Positions 8,413 through 17,292 of a stretch of 64,000 nt of DNA are shown piece by piece. The stretch spans positions 248,001 to 312,000 of the forward strand of contig JALHOP010000008.1 in NCBI GenBank assembly GCA_022842935.1, given 5' to 3'. Numbering within the stretch: the first letter of the stretch is position 1; each line of letters begins with the position of its first letter. Source of the stretch: Myxococcota bacterium. Lineage in GTDB: Bacteria > Myxococcota > XYA12-FULL-58-9 > JALHOP01. The notes below the pieces were generated by a model. The model was given only the letters and a program-made list of their open reading frames with translations. It ran no database searches and had not been told where the DNA came from. Position numbers and translations under genes: made by a program.

Positions 8413-9708
8413 TCAGGTGCCGCGCGGCCTGTAGACCCAGATCTGGTCGTCGCCAGTACGCGCCGCGAGCGGCATGTAGACGATGCTGCGCACCTTCGCG
8501 TCGTAATGAAACTTCTTGTACGTGAGCCCAATGCCGACCGCAGGGTCAGCGGGGGCAAAGGTCTGTCCAGCACCAAGGGGCGCTCGGGTCACGGGCCACG
8601 CCGAACCCAGATCGCTCGGAATCGCAATCTCGTACAAGGCGCTGTCATCGCCCGCAACGCCAGCGACGAGGATACGCTCGTTGTCAGGGCACCAGCATCC
8701 TGCGGACCACGGCAGGTCGAGGGTGAGCGGCTGATCGAGCGCGGCGCTACCGCCAAGCGTCGGCTGCGCGACCGACACGTCCATCCACTGCAGGCGCAGA
8801 GCACCCGCCAAGGGGAACATGCAAACCACAAGGTTACGCGAAGGAACCGAAAAGAGGACACCGCTATCGAAACCGTCGCCAACGTCCAGCTCGAAGCCCG
8901 TTCCGGTACCGCGGACGTACATGTTGGTCGCGCGGTCGAACCAACGCACGGCTCCAGGTAAGCCGCCGCCCTGGGAGGCGATGTAGACGCGTTGCTGCGA
9001 GGCAACGAAGGCCGTGTACCAAGGCGCCGCGGTCGTTCCCCATCCGGCGCCCGGAGTGTTGCTCGTCACGCGGGTCCACTTGCGATTGGTACCGCCGGCA
9101 GTCTGCAAGGTCGTCGTATCGAAGCGTAGCTGATGAGCGGCCCACGCCCCCGCATCGTTGGCTGCGTTGACCGCCGCGCCACCGACCTGCAACAGCGTCC
9201 CGAACGGGGCACCGCCGTGCTCAGGCCCGATGATGTCGCCGCAACAGTAGCTATGGGGCGAGCCCGGCTGTCCATCGATGGTCGACTCCATGTACGCGAA
9301 GTCAAGAGAGCTGTTTGCGTTGCCACGGCTGTTGTCGAAGCGCGTCGCGGCATCCGTGCCAACTCCGAACCACGGCGTCGGATCAGAGACGCGGCGAAAG
9401 CGGATACCGTCGCTACCGTATTCGGCGACGGTCACCGTGTTGTCGTTAGTGCCGGCGTGCCCGCCGCCCCAAAAAACGGTGGCCCCCCATTCTCCCCAGT
9501 ACGGGTTCTTGAAGGCGCCGCTATAGTCGTTGACGGTGTTCACGAAATAGAATGGCTCGAAGTACGGCGCGCATTGGTCGATGAACCGGTTCAGCAAGCC
9601 GCCGTTGCTCTGGGTGAGCAGCGCGACGTTACCCGGCGAAGGCACCCAACTCGGCAGCGGCGGTGGGGCCTGCACACGAACGTTGAAGGTCTGGGATGTT
9701 CGAGCCAG
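8413..9708 (-). CDS. Beta-propeller-like secreted protein; downstream part of a stop-interrupted gene
   Basis: About 431 residues, rich in aromatic, Gly and Asp/Asn residues, with repeated strand patterns suggesting a beta-propeller. Examples are VRWFDRATNMY, ERILVAGVAGDDSALYEI and DQIWVYRPRG. I cannot assign a family. The frame is the same as that of the upstream Tat/Ig gene and is separated from it only by the tandem stop TGA-TAG. The first residues (ARTSQTFNVRV) read as the missing last strand of that Ig-like domain. A Shine-Dalgarno AAGGAG (9715-9720) lies 6 bases before a CTG at 9706-9708, so re-initiation is possible. Without the CTG, the first conventional start is GTG at 9675, which has no ribosome-binding site. 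Confidence 0.55.
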   Translation of the reverse strand: MARTSQTFNVRVQAPPPLPSWVPSPGNVALLTQSNGGLLNRFIDQCAPYFEPFYFVNTVNDYSGAFKNPYWGEWGATVFWGGGHAGTNDNTVTVAEYGSDGIRFRRVSDPTPWFGVGTDAATRFDNSRGNANSSLDFAYMESTIDGQPGSPHSYCCGDIIGPEHGGAPFGTLLQVGGAAVNAANDAGAWAAHQLRFDTTTLQTAGGTNRKWTRVTSNTPGAGWGTTAAPWYTAFVASQQRVYIASQGGGLPGAVRWFDRATNMYVRGTGTGFELDVGDGFDSGVLFSVPSRNLVVCMFPLAGALRLQWMDVSVAQPTLGGSAALDQPLTLDLPWSAGCWCPDNERILVAGVAGDDSALYEIAIPSDLGSAWPVTRAPLGAGQTFAPADPAVGIGLTYKKFHYDAKVRSIVYMPLAARTGDDQIWVYRPRGT

Positions 9709-9726
9709 AACGTTCTCCTTGGGCTA

Positions 9727-10158
9727 TCAGGCGCGGCCGTCGTCAGCGGTCGCCACGTAGGTCGTCGCAGCGAGGGCCGTCGTCGGGGTCCCGCTGATGA
9801 CACTCCCGACGCGCGTGACTCCGGCCGGAAGGGCCGCATCGAGCTCGTAGGCGAGCGTGTCGAGATCGGGGTCGGTACAATAGTCGGCAAGGTCGAGGTA
9901 GACCGGAACACCGATCGTCCAGACCTGGTCCGGGATCGGCGTCCAGACCGGCGCCTGATTGGCGGCCGCAACGTCATCTCCCGGGGGCGGGTCGACGTCA
10001 CTCCCATCATCGCCAGCGAGCCCGGTCGAACCAACGCTCCCAGGCGAGCACCCCACCGCTGCTCCCACGAGCGCGCCGCCCGCGATGAGGACATCGCGTC
10101 GGCTCAACGTGAGGGGCGAGACGGGTGCTATCGCGCGGGGTTTTGTTTGGCTCGACAC
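9727..10158 (-). CDS. Tat-exported Ig-like domain lipoprotein, N-terminal fragment
   Basis: 143 residues ending at an in-frame TGA-TAG pair. The N terminus carries a twin-arginine signal (SRRDVLIAGGALVGAAVGC) whose AVGC is also an acceptable lipobox. A short acidic linker follows, then a putative Ig-like domain (NQAPVWTPIPDQVWTIGVPV...SGTPTTALAATTYVATADDGRA). The domain ends before its final strand, which is encoded after the stops in the same frame. The natural gene was therefore probably one protein of about 580 residues: signal, Ig-like domain and propeller. It is now a disrupted gene, or expressed in two parts or by readthrough. Confidence 0.55.
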   Translation of the reverse strand: MSSQTKPRAIAPVSPLTLSRRDVLIAGGALVGAAVGCSPGSVGSTGLAGDDGSDVDPPPGDDVAAANQAPVWTPIPDQVWTIGVPVYLDLADYCTDPDLDTLAYELDAALPAGVTRVGSVISGTPTTALAATTYVATADDGRA

Positions 10159-10246
10159 GGCCGTCCTCGACGTGGCTGGCTTCTGCAGCGACCAACGTCT
10201 CCATGATACCCCGCTCGCGCGAGCGGCGCCCCTGACAACCGGACGG

Positions 10247-10282
10247 GGCCTACCCCCGCCGCTCGAGCACGGGGGTTAGGCC
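10247..10282 (-). terminator. Hairpin downstream of the rhomboid gene
   Basis: An inverted repeat with arms GGCCTACCCCCG and CGGGGGTTAGGCC (one bulged base) encloses a GC-rich loop. It lies 25 bp past the rhomboid stop and upstream of the Tat/Ig gene. No T-tract follows, so intrinsic termination is only possible. A perfect 16-bp palindrome (10211-10226) lies just beyond it. Confidence 0.35.
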
Positions 10283-10307
10283 GCCACTCTGGCCGCTTCG
10301 CGCCCGG

Positions 10308-11510
10308 TCAGTTGAGATCGAACCGCGTATTGCGCGCCTGCGCGAGAGCGTTGCGCGCCACCTGTTGCATGTCGTTCGACGCGCCGAGCTCGAGCACCTT
10401 GTAGAAATGATTGCTGGCCTCGGCCGAGTCGTTCTTGAAGTGCAGGTCGATGAGACCCGCCCGCAGGTGGGCGCGCGCGAGCCATTGCGGGTCCCGCTGG
10501 ACCTCGATGAAGCGTCGCAGCAACGCCAGCGCCACGTCGTAGTCGCCTTGATCAGTCAGCCAGTCCGCAAAGCGAATCGCTTCGTTCTTGTCGATTTGAT
10601 CACGTTCGTTCGGGGACATTGCCACGTACGCACGGTACACCTCGTGCCAGTTGCCAAGCGCCAGGGACTCGCGAAACGCCTGGAACGGGTTCGCCGCGAC
10701 CCGCGCTTGGCGTACGGGCTCGAACACGGGCTGCTGTGGCCGGGTCCAGGGATCGCGGGGCGCGAAGCGCTCGAGAGCCTGCGACGTGGCGCCCGCGCGT
10801 TGCAAACCCCAGGCAAGCAAGAACCCAGCGATGAAGCCACCGATGTGGGCGCCGTGCGCGACGCCCCCACTCCCGGCGCCACGCGTGACGAACGGCAAAA
10901 TGTTGTCGATGATGAGATACGACCCGAGCACCAACCGCGACGGCAGTCGAACGAGTTGGAAGAAGAACACCGTCTTCACGACGTTCCTTGGAAACCAGAC
11001 AAAGTAGAGGCCGAGCACGCCCGAGATGGCTCCCGAGGCGCCCACCAGCGGGGTCTGCGAATCGCCCGCCATGAGGGCGAAGAAGAACGTCGCCGCCGCG
11101 CCGCACGCAAGATACGTGACCAGGTAGCCAGCCCGGCCCATGCGATGCTCGACGTTGTCGCCAAAGATGTAGAGGAACAACATGTTCCCGAAGAGGTGAG
11201 CCCAGCCACCGTGCATGAACATCGAGGTGAACACCGTCGTAAGGCTGGGCGAGCCGGGACGGTAACCCCAATGGAAGACGAACAGATCATACGCCGAGAT
11301 CTGACCCGCCAGAGCCTGCGCGGCGAGGTCGGGCGCCCGTCGTCGCAGAAACTGCATGTACTCGCCAAACAAGGGGTCTGCCGGGTCTGCGGCCTGCGCC
11401 ATCATGGGCGCCGCCGTGAGCAAAAAAATGACGACGTTGGCCGCGATCAACGTCCAATTGACATAAGCCCGCCCACGGGGATTGGGCTCGTCGCCTAGGG
11501 GGAAGAACAT
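10308..11510 (-). CDS. Rhomboid family intramembrane serine protease with C-terminal TPR-like region
   Basis: A 400-residue membrane protein. The rhomboid core spans roughly residues 20-240. It has the HGGWAHLFGNMLFLYIFG segment, the nucleophile Ser in GASGAISGVLG near residue 157, and the catalytic His in HGAHIGGFIAG near 220. Both catalytic residues are present, so an active membrane protease is expected. The C-terminal 140 residues are soluble and helical with TPR-like spacing, perhaps for substrate or partner docking. The ATG at 11510 follows AAAGG and gives the family-like opening MFFPLGDEPNPRGR. The longer frame upstream is the antisense shadow of mlaC. The gene is divergent from mlaC across a 141-bp gap. 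Confidence 0.88.
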   Translation of the reverse strand: MFFPLGDEPNPRGRAYVNWTLIAANVVIFLLTAAPMMAQAADPADPLFGEYMQFLRRRAPDLAAQALAGQISAYDLFVFHWGYRPGSPSLTTVFTSMFMHGGWAHLFGNMLFLYIFGDNVEHRMGRAGYLVTYLACGAAATFFFALMAGDSQTPLVGASGAISGVLGLYFVWFPRNVVKTVFFFQLVRLPSRLVLGSYLIIDNILPFVTRGAGSGGVAHGAHIGGFIAGFLLAWGLQRAGATSQALERFAPRDPWTRPQQPVFEPVRQARVAANPFQAFRESLALGNWHEVYRAYVAMSPNERDQIDKNEAIRFADWLTDQGDYDVALALLRRFIEVQRDPQWLARAHLRAGLIDLHFKNDSAEASNHFYKVLELGASNDMQQVARNALAQARNTRFDLN

Positions 11511-11651
11511 TTCTGCCTTTACTTCGCTTTGGCCCTGTTGCGTGTTTCGCGGCTTCGCCGCTCGTACGCCCCACGCCTGTCGCGGGACCTTAGAATAAGC
11601 CCAGTTGCGGTTGTTGGCGATGCCTTGTAAGAGGCGCGCCCGGGAGACCTC

Positions 11652-12227
11652 ATGAAGAGTGCATCGTTCGCGTTCGTGCTGTCGCTCGCCTTGTCCAGCG
11701 TTGCCTTCGCTCAGGCGCCCTCCGCCGCCGAAGGCCAGAAGCCCATCAAGACGCTGATCAACGCCATCCGCTATAGCAAGGACGACCTCGCCACCAAGCA
11801 GGTCGGCTACGACGTGATGGTCGAGAAGCTCATGGATACGTCCTGGAAAGATGCGACTGACGCAGACAAGAAGGAGCTCATCGCCGGCATGGAGAAGCTC
11901 ATCCGCGGCATCTCTTTCCCCGCCGGCCGTGACATCTTCAAGTACTTGGACAACGTCCTCTACGACGCGCCACGCATGGACGGCAACGCGGTCAAGGTGA
12001 AGTCGACCGTTGTCATCCACCGCGACCTCAAGAAGAGTGAGATCGTCATCGACTGGGTGCTGGGCAAGAGCGCAGGCCAGTGGAAGGTCTACGACACCAT
12101 CATGCAGGGCGAGAGCACCCTCGCCGGCATCCGCGATGAGCAAATTAAGCCTCTCCTCAAGGAAGGCGGCATCGGCGCGGTGAAGAAAGCGATGAACGAC
12201 AAGGTCGCCGAGATCAGCAAGAAATGA
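11652..12227 (+). CDS. MlaC/Ttg2D-like periplasmic phospholipid-binding protein
   Basis: 191 residues with a Sec signal peptide (about 1-20, ending VAFAQA). The mature protein matches the MlaC family: PIKTLINAIRYSKDD at the N terminus, then the helical and strand pattern ending VYDTIMQGESTLAGIRDEQIKPLL. MlaC shuttles phospholipid between outer- and inner-membrane Mla complexes. No mlaEFD genes are adjacent. The stop overlaps the ATG of the next lipoprotein gene (ATGA), so the two are co-translated. Confidence 0.8.
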   Translation: MKSASFAFVLSLALSSVAFAQAPSAAEGQKPIKTLINAIRYSKDDLATKQVGYDVMVEKLMDTSWKDATDADKKELIAGMEKLIRGISFPAGRDIFKYLDNVLYDAPRMDGNAVKVKSTVVIHRDLKKSEIVIDWVLGKSAGQWKVYDTIMQGESTLAGIRDEQIKPLLKEGGIGAVKKAMNDKVAEISKK

Positions 12228-12847
12228 AGTACGCCGTTGTCCTCACGCTCGCTCTAGTGGGTTGCAGCTCGCTAGGCACGACCTACGTCGCGCCAGGCTA
12301 TCTGTCCACTTCAGCGGATGCAGTGAAGCGCATCACGGTTGGCGCCTGGGCCCCAGCCGACCAAGCCGGCGCGGCGCCAGTCATTGCGCGCATCGCCGCT
12401 GACTTCGTCAAGCTGCGCAAGAACTACATCGTCCCCGAGTCGCTCGCCCTCAAAGGGTGGGAAGAAGGCTGCAAGGACAACCGGGAGGGCGTGCTCGCGG
12501 TACGCGTCCTGAAGAGCGCAATCGAAAACCAAGACGTCGAGCTGACAGTGGCCGTCGAGCTCTTCCGCTGTAGGGACGGCGCGTTGTTATGGCGCGCGGA
12601 GGGCAAAGGTGACGGTAAGTCGAACGACGAAAGTCTCAAGGAGATGGTCAGCAACTACGCGCGCGACGTCGACCCTGCGGCAGCCCAGTTCGCGGCCCCC
12701 GCGTTCGTCGTTCTGCAAGACGTCCTGAACGCCCTCCCCGACGTCGTCCTGAGCGACGCCGAGGTCGAGGAGAAAATCGAGATTGGACTGGTCAAACCCG
12801 TTTACGACCGGGTGCAGGTCCTGTCAGCAAGTCTAGAAGTCATCTGA
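12224..12847 (+). CDS. Lipoprotein resembling the MXAN_6521/LA_1396 family
   Basis: 207 residues with a lipoprotein signal ending in LVGC at about residue 14. The mature part begins TTYVAPGY and continues with a VKRITVGAWAP strand and a conserved-looking REGVLAVRVLKS...LFRCRDGALLWRAEG core. The pattern resembles the MXAN_6521/LA_1396 lipoproteins known from myxobacteria and Leptospira, whose role is unknown. It is coupled to the mlaC-like gene by a 4-bp overlap, suggesting a role in envelope lipid traffic. That role is inference only. Confidence 0.7.
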   Translation: MKYAVVLTLALVGCSSLGTTYVAPGYLSTSADAVKRITVGAWAPADQAGAAPVIARIAADFVKLRKNYIVPESLALKGWEEGCKDNREGVLAVRVLKSAIENQDVELTVAVELFRCRDGALLWRAEGKGDGKSNDESLKEMVSNYARDVDPAAAQFAAPAFVVLQDVLNALPDVVLSDAEVEEKIEIGLVKPVYDRVQVLSASLEVI

Positions 12848-12858
12848 GAGGCACAGCA

Positions 12859-14247
12859 ATGGCGCTCATGTCCGGTGCGGTCGGTAACATTCTCGATGCA
12901 GTGGGTTGCACGCCACTGGTGAAGCTCAACCACGTGGGCGCACACACCAAAGCCGAGATCTACGCGAAGTGCGAGTTCCTCAATCCCGGCGGGTCCATGA
13001 AGGACCGCATCGCCATCAACATCATGAACGAAGCCGAGGCGCGCGGCGAGATCCGCCCCGGCGGAACCATCGTCGAGGCGACGAGCGGCAACACGGGTAT
13101 GGGCCTCGCGCTTGTCGCGGCCGTGCGCGGTTACAAGTGCGTGTTCGTGATGCCGGACAAGATGTCCGACGAGAAGATCCGCGTGCTGCGCGCCGTCGGG
13201 GCGAAGGTCGTCGTCTGTCCAACCGACGTCGAGCCCGAGGATCCCCGCAGCTACTACTCGGTCTCGCGACGCATCGCCGAAGAGACGCCGAACGCGATGC
13301 TCGCCAACCAGTACCACAATCCCGCCAACCCCGAGGCCCACTACAAGAGCACCGGCCCCGAACTGTGGAACCAGACCAAAGGCGAGCTCGATGTCTTCGT
13401 GTCCGGCATGGGCACCGGTGGGACGCTCTCCGGTACCGGCAAGTACCTCAAAGAGCAGAAGCCATCGATCCAGGTCGTGGGCGTCGATCCTGTCGGCTCG
13501 CTCTACTACGACTACGTGAAGACCGGTCGCGTGACGACCGCTCATCCGTACAAGGTCGAGGGCATCGGCGAGGACTTCTTCCCCTCGACCATGAACCTCA
13601 AGATCTTGGATGAAGTCATCCGCGTCACCGACAAAGAATGCTTCATGGCGGCGCGCGACATGGTCAAGAAAGAGGGAATCCTCTGCGGCGGCTCTGCCGG
13701 TGCCGCGGTCATCGGAGCGGTGAAGTACGCCGAGATGATGAACAAGCCGATGAAGATCGTCGTGCTCTTGCCCGACAGCGCTGTGCGCTACCTCACCAAG
13801 TACCTCGACGACGAGTGGATGCGCCAAAACGGATTCTTGGGACCAGAGCCGGGACTTGGGCGCGTAAGCGACCTCCTCGCTCAGCGGCCCAAGGTGACGC
13901 TACAAACCGCGCAGGCGAAAGATCCGGTGAAGCAGATCATCATGCGCATGAAGGAGCACGGTATCAGTCAGGTACCGGTTCTCGACGGCACCAAGATCAT
14001 GGGCCTCGTCAACGAGCGCGACCTCTTGCAGTTCTTCATGACACAAAACGCGAAGCTCGAAGGCGAGGTCGGCCCCTTGGTCGACACGCAGTTCACGACC
14101 GTCGACACGGCGACCCCGGTCGCGACGCTGTCGGGCCTGTTCAACCAGAACCCGGTCGTGCTCGTCGTGGAGAACCGCGAGCTGAAGGCGGTGATCACCA
14201 AGATCGACCTCATCGAATACATGGCCAAACACCTAAACGCTGCTTGA
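12859..14247 (+). CDS. Cystathionine beta-synthase with C-terminal CBS domain pair
   Basis: A 462-residue fold-type II PLP enzyme. The PLP Lys is in NPGGSMKDR, the substrate/phosphate loops are TSGNTGMGLA and GMGTGGTLSG, and a Bateman pair of CBS domains fills about residues 345-455. It should condense serine with homocysteine to cystathionine, the first step of reverse transsulfuration. The CBS pair allows allosteric control by an adenosyl ligand. The gene follows the lipoprotein gene by 11 bp with an AGAGG-type ribosome-binding site. Cystathionine gamma-lyase, the partner activity, may be encoded at 22.1-23.2 kb. Confidence 0.9.
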   Translation: MALMSGAVGNILDAVGCTPLVKLNHVGAHTKAEIYAKCEFLNPGGSMKDRIAINIMNEAEARGEIRPGGTIVEATSGNTGMGLALVAAVRGYKCVFVMPDKMSDEKIRVLRAVGAKVVVCPTDVEPEDPRSYYSVSRRIAEETPNAMLANQYHNPANPEAHYKSTGPELWNQTKGELDVFVSGMGTGGTLSGTGKYLKEQKPSIQVVGVDPVGSLYYDYVKTGRVTTAHPYKVEGIGEDFFPSTMNLKILDEVIRVTDKECFMAARDMVKKEGILCGGSAGAAVIGAVKYAEMMNKPMKIVVLLPDSAVRYLTKYLDDEWMRQNGFLGPEPGLGRVSDLLAQRPKVTLQTAQAKDPVKQIIMRMKEHGISQVPVLDGTKIMGLVNERDLLQFFMTQNAKLEGEVGPLVDTQFTTVDTATPVATLSGLFNQNPVVLVVENRELKAVITKIDLIEYMAKHLNAA

Positions 14248-14388
14248 ACGCGCGTTCGAGGTTCTAGCGGTCGCAGGTGGGCACTGTCGCGCTGGTAAGC
14301 GAGGCCGCCATCGCGGACCCCGTTCGTGTCATCGGCACGGGTACCGACGCGAACCCAGCGCCGCTCGACCTTCGTCGACTCATCGAAG

Positions 14389-15000
14389 CTACACCTTGAT
14401 GCGAAGTCGGCGCGCGACCGCGTACTGACGCACCCGCGCTTTCACGGCGAGCATGAGCTCCGGAATGGCTTTGCGATTGGCCGCGCTGACGATCCACTGC
14501 GGGATCGAGCCCCCGGGCGTCGTGTGCACCCAGTAGTTGACCCACGCCCCGTCCTTGCCGCCGGGCTCGACGACCCAGGCGCCTTCGACACGCTTCAAGC
14601 GGACGGCGTCGCCAGCCGCCGGGCCGCGATGGTTCGCCGTGGTCCAGGTCTGTTTGTAGGTAGCGCGCTCGGCGTCGACATCGTTGATGACGCGAACCGT
14701 GTAGTCGCGATCGTCGACCAGAGGTGGGCTGATGCGTTGATAGAGAAACACGGCGCCGGCCTCTTCGCGATCGACGACCCTCGACTCGAGCAAATGAGGA
14801 ATGAACGCTGGGTGCTTCTCGATGTCCGCGAGAACGGACCATACGTGCTCGGGAGCGTCCTCGACGAACATGCGCGCCTTGACTTCGCGCAAACCGGTGG
14901 CCGCGTTTTCGCGCGACCAAACAGTGAGCTCCGCGCTCTCCATCTCGACCGACCAATCACCGGACGCGACCAAGAGGCAAACGACCGTCTGGACCAGCAT
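14389..15000 (-). CDS. Secreted START/SRPBCC-like domain protein
   Basis: About 203 residues with an N-terminal signal-like segment (MLVQTVVCLLVASG). The START-type lipid-binding fold follows, with VFVEDAPEHVWSVLADIEKHPAFIPHL, the DDRDYTVRV block and a C-terminal GSIPQWIVSAANRKAIPELM helix. Such proteins bind hydrophobic ligands. I chose ATG 15000 because it gives the signal; sequence encoded further upstream is Arg/Pro-rich shadow. Confidence 0.7.
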   Translation of the reverse strand: MLVQTVVCLLVASGDWSVEMESAELTVWSRENAATGLREVKARMFVEDAPEHVWSVLADIEKHPAFIPHLLESRVVDREEAGAVFLYQRISPPLVDDRDYTVRVINDVDAERATYKQTWTTANHRGPAAGDAVRLKRVEGAWVVEPGGKDGAWVNYWVHTTPGGSIPQWIVSAANRKAIPELMLAVKARVRQYAVARRLRIKV

Positions 15001-15127
15001 GTTCCAATAGTACGCCGTGCGACGCGACGTTGCGTCGACAGCGAAGTGCCTTTGCGGTGGATTTTGTGCGGTGTCTCCCAGGCACGACCACGTTGCCCCA
15101 CCCGCTCCCGATCCCTCGGACGCCGGC

Positions 15128-16423
15128 TCAGGCAGCCTTCTGCTCGGCTTGATAGGGCGCAACCTTCAAGAGCAGCAGCATGCCCGGGAGAGCCAGCGCG
15201 GTACACAGAAAGAAGAAGTTCAGCCAACCGACCGTTTCGATGATCTTACCCGTGTACGCGTTCACCAGCGACCGTGGCACCGCGGCCAGACTCGTGAACA
15301 GCGCGTATTGCGTCGCGGTGTACATCGGGTTCGTCGTACGCGCGATGAACGCCACCAAGGCAGCGCTGCCGAGACCCACACCTAGCGCTTCGAAGCCGAT
15401 CACCGCTGCCAGCGACACCAGCCGTCCGGAGTCCGCTGGCGACGGCCCCTGCCAGGCGAGCCACGCGAATCCCAAGATCGAGACGACCTGAACCACGCCG
15501 AAAATCCACAGCGCCCGGTTGATGCCGAGCTTCACCATCCAGACACCGCCCAGAAGACCGCCGATTACGGCGGGCCAAAGGCCGGCGTTCTTCGCGACGA
15601 TGCCGATCTCCGACTTGGTGAAGCCCATGTCCAGGTAGAAGAGCGTAGCGTTGGCGGTGCACATGGCGTCGCCCAGCTTGTAGAGAAACATGAAGGCGAG
15701 AATGAGCGCCGCCGTTTGCCATCCCGCCCGGGTCATGAACTCGCGAAAGGGTTCGACGACCGCTTTATAGATGGTGCGCGGCGCGGATACTGCGACAGGC
15801 TCGGCGATGAGCAGAGTCGTCACCAAGCCCGGCAACATGAAGAGCGCAACAATGGGGAAGACCCAGCGCCATTCGATGCGGTCGGCGAGGATGAGCGCGA
15901 CTGAGCCGGGGATGAGTCCCGCCACGCGGTAAGCGTTGACGTAGAGGGAGTTGCCCATGCCGAGCTCGCTCTCGTTCAGGAGCTCCCGGCGGTACGCGTC
16001 GATGACGATGTCCTGCGTAGCGGACACGAACGCGAGCGATACCACTGCGACGATGATCGGCATCATCTGCTCGGAGGGCGATAGCTGCCCGACCATCGCG
16101 ATGATCAGGATGAGCAAGACTTGGGTTGCGAGCATCCAGGTCCGGCGACGCCCAAAGCTCTGAATGCCATAGCGGTCGACGAGTGGCGCCCAGAGAAACT
16201 TCCAGGTGTACGGCAGCTGCGCCAGCGCGAACGCCGCGATGGTCTTGATGTTGATCTCGTAGGACCTCATCCAGGCCGGCAACATGTTCAAGAAAATGAA
16301 CAGAGGAAGCCCAGAGGTGAATCCTCCTGAGGCGCAGATGAGCATGCGCCGGTTCGCGACGACCTTCCAGATCGAGGGTTTGCCCTCGGGGATCGCGGTC
16401 CTTGCAGTCACTGCAACGCTCAT
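15128..16423 (-). CDS. MFS permease, AmpG-like
   Basis: A 431-residue protein with about 12 membrane helices. The first half carries the AmpG hallmark PYTWKFLWAPLVDRY after GGFTSGLPLFIF and WMRSYEINIKTIA. The second half has LGDAMCTANATLFYLDMGFTKSEIG. AmpG imports anhydromuropeptides for peptidoglycan recycling; some homologues have other substrates. ATG 16423 gives a standard cytoplasmic start, and the longer upstream frame is not family-like. It is divergent from the ligase operon with a gap of about 110 bp, a likely shared promoter region. Confidence 0.8.
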   Translation of the reverse strand: MSVAVTARTAIPEGKPSIWKVVANRRMLICASGGFTSGLPLFIFLNMLPAWMRSYEINIKTIAAFALAQLPYTWKFLWAPLVDRYGIQSFGRRRTWMLATQVLLILIIAMVGQLSPSEQMMPIIVAVVSLAFVSATQDIVIDAYRRELLNESELGMGNSLYVNAYRVAGLIPGSVALILADRIEWRWVFPIVALFMLPGLVTTLLIAEPVAVSAPRTIYKAVVEPFREFMTRAGWQTAALILAFMFLYKLGDAMCTANATLFYLDMGFTKSEIGIVAKNAGLWPAVIGGLLGGVWMVKLGINRALWIFGVVQVVSILGFAWLAWQGPSPADSGRLVSLAAVIGFEALGVGLGSAALVAFIARTTNPMYTATQYALFTSLAAVPRSLVNAYTGKIIETVGWLNFFFLCTALALPGMLLLLKVAPYQAEQKAA

Positions 16424-16536
16424 AGCGCCCAAAGCCAAGGCAGGGCAAAGTGTTGGCGCAGGCAAGGCTTCACATCGGTGCTGGCGTGTGCCAAACCGAT
16501 AGGCATCAAATACAGGGGTGAGCGGCACAGCGGCGG

Positions 16537-17292
16537 ATGGAAACGCGCAAGATACCCTTCGAGATTTGGCGACAACCGGATGAGACGACGTGCGGCCCCA
16601 CGTGTCTCCACGCCATCTACAACCACTACGGCGATGCCATCGACCTCGACAAGCTCGTTACCGAGGTCACACAGCTCTCTGGAGGCGGGACCTACGCCGT
16701 GCATCTGGCGAACCACGCCTTGAAGCGTGGCTATCCCGTTCGCCTGTACTCCTACAATATGCAGGTCTTCGACCCGACGTGGTTCCAGGGCAACGTCGAC
16801 CTCTCGCAGAAGCTCCTCGCCCGCCGGGAGGTCATGAAGTCTCCTGACTTGCGGGGGGCGGCCGATGCCTACTTGCAGTTCATCCGCTTGGGCGGCGAGC
16901 TGCGCTGGCGTGACCTCACTGCCTCGCTCATCCGCAAGTACATCAGCCGTAGCGTTCCCATCCTGACTGGCCTCTCGGCGACGTATCTCTACCAGAGCGC
17001 CCGCGAGAGCACCGTCAACCAAGACTACGATGACGTGCGTGGCGAGCCCACCGGCCACTTCGTCGTGCTCACCGGCTACGACGCCGAGGAGCGAAATGTC
17101 CTCATCGCCGATCCTTATCCTGTTGCCGAAGGGCACAAGTACGCGGTCAACATCGATCGCGTGTTGTGTTCCATCCTATTGGGAGTGCTGACCTATGACG
17201 CAAACCTCGTCATCATCGGGAGCCGCCAAGCCCACCGAAACGAGTTCAGCGGCGTCACCCAGAGACCCGCAGGCGTCGTCCGTCGGCGGTGA
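16537..17292 (+). CDS. C39/papain-like cysteine peptidase, first gene of a ligase operon
   Basis: A 251-residue protein with the C39-like catalytic set: Gln13 and Cys19 in WRQPDETTCGPTCLHAIY, His174 in PTGHFVVLTGYD and Asp192 in IADPYP. There is no signal peptide or transporter fusion, so it should act in the cytoplasm, unlike bacteriocin-exporter C39 domains. It opens a four-gene operon and its 3' end overlaps the RimK-like gene by 98 bp. The product could cleave a peptide substrate or act as a transpeptidase on the peptide made by the two downstream ligases. Confidence 0.75.
   Translation: METRKIPFEIWRQPDETTCGPTCLHAIYNHYGDAIDLDKLVTEVTQLSGGGTYAVHLANHALKRGYPVRLYSYNMQVFDPTWFQGNVDLSQKLLARREVMKSPDLRGAADAYLQFIRLGGELRWRDLTASLIRKYISRSVPILTGLSATYLYQSARESTVNQDYDDVRGEPTGHFVVLTGYDAEERNVLIADPYPVAEGHKYAVNIDRVLCSILLGVLTYDANLVIIGSRQAHRNEFSGVTQRPAGVVRRR

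Noticed and set aside
12802-13827. Long minus-strand frame over cystathionine beta-synthase
   Set aside because: His/Asp/Val-rich antisense frame with no motif; the plus-strand gene is unambiguous.
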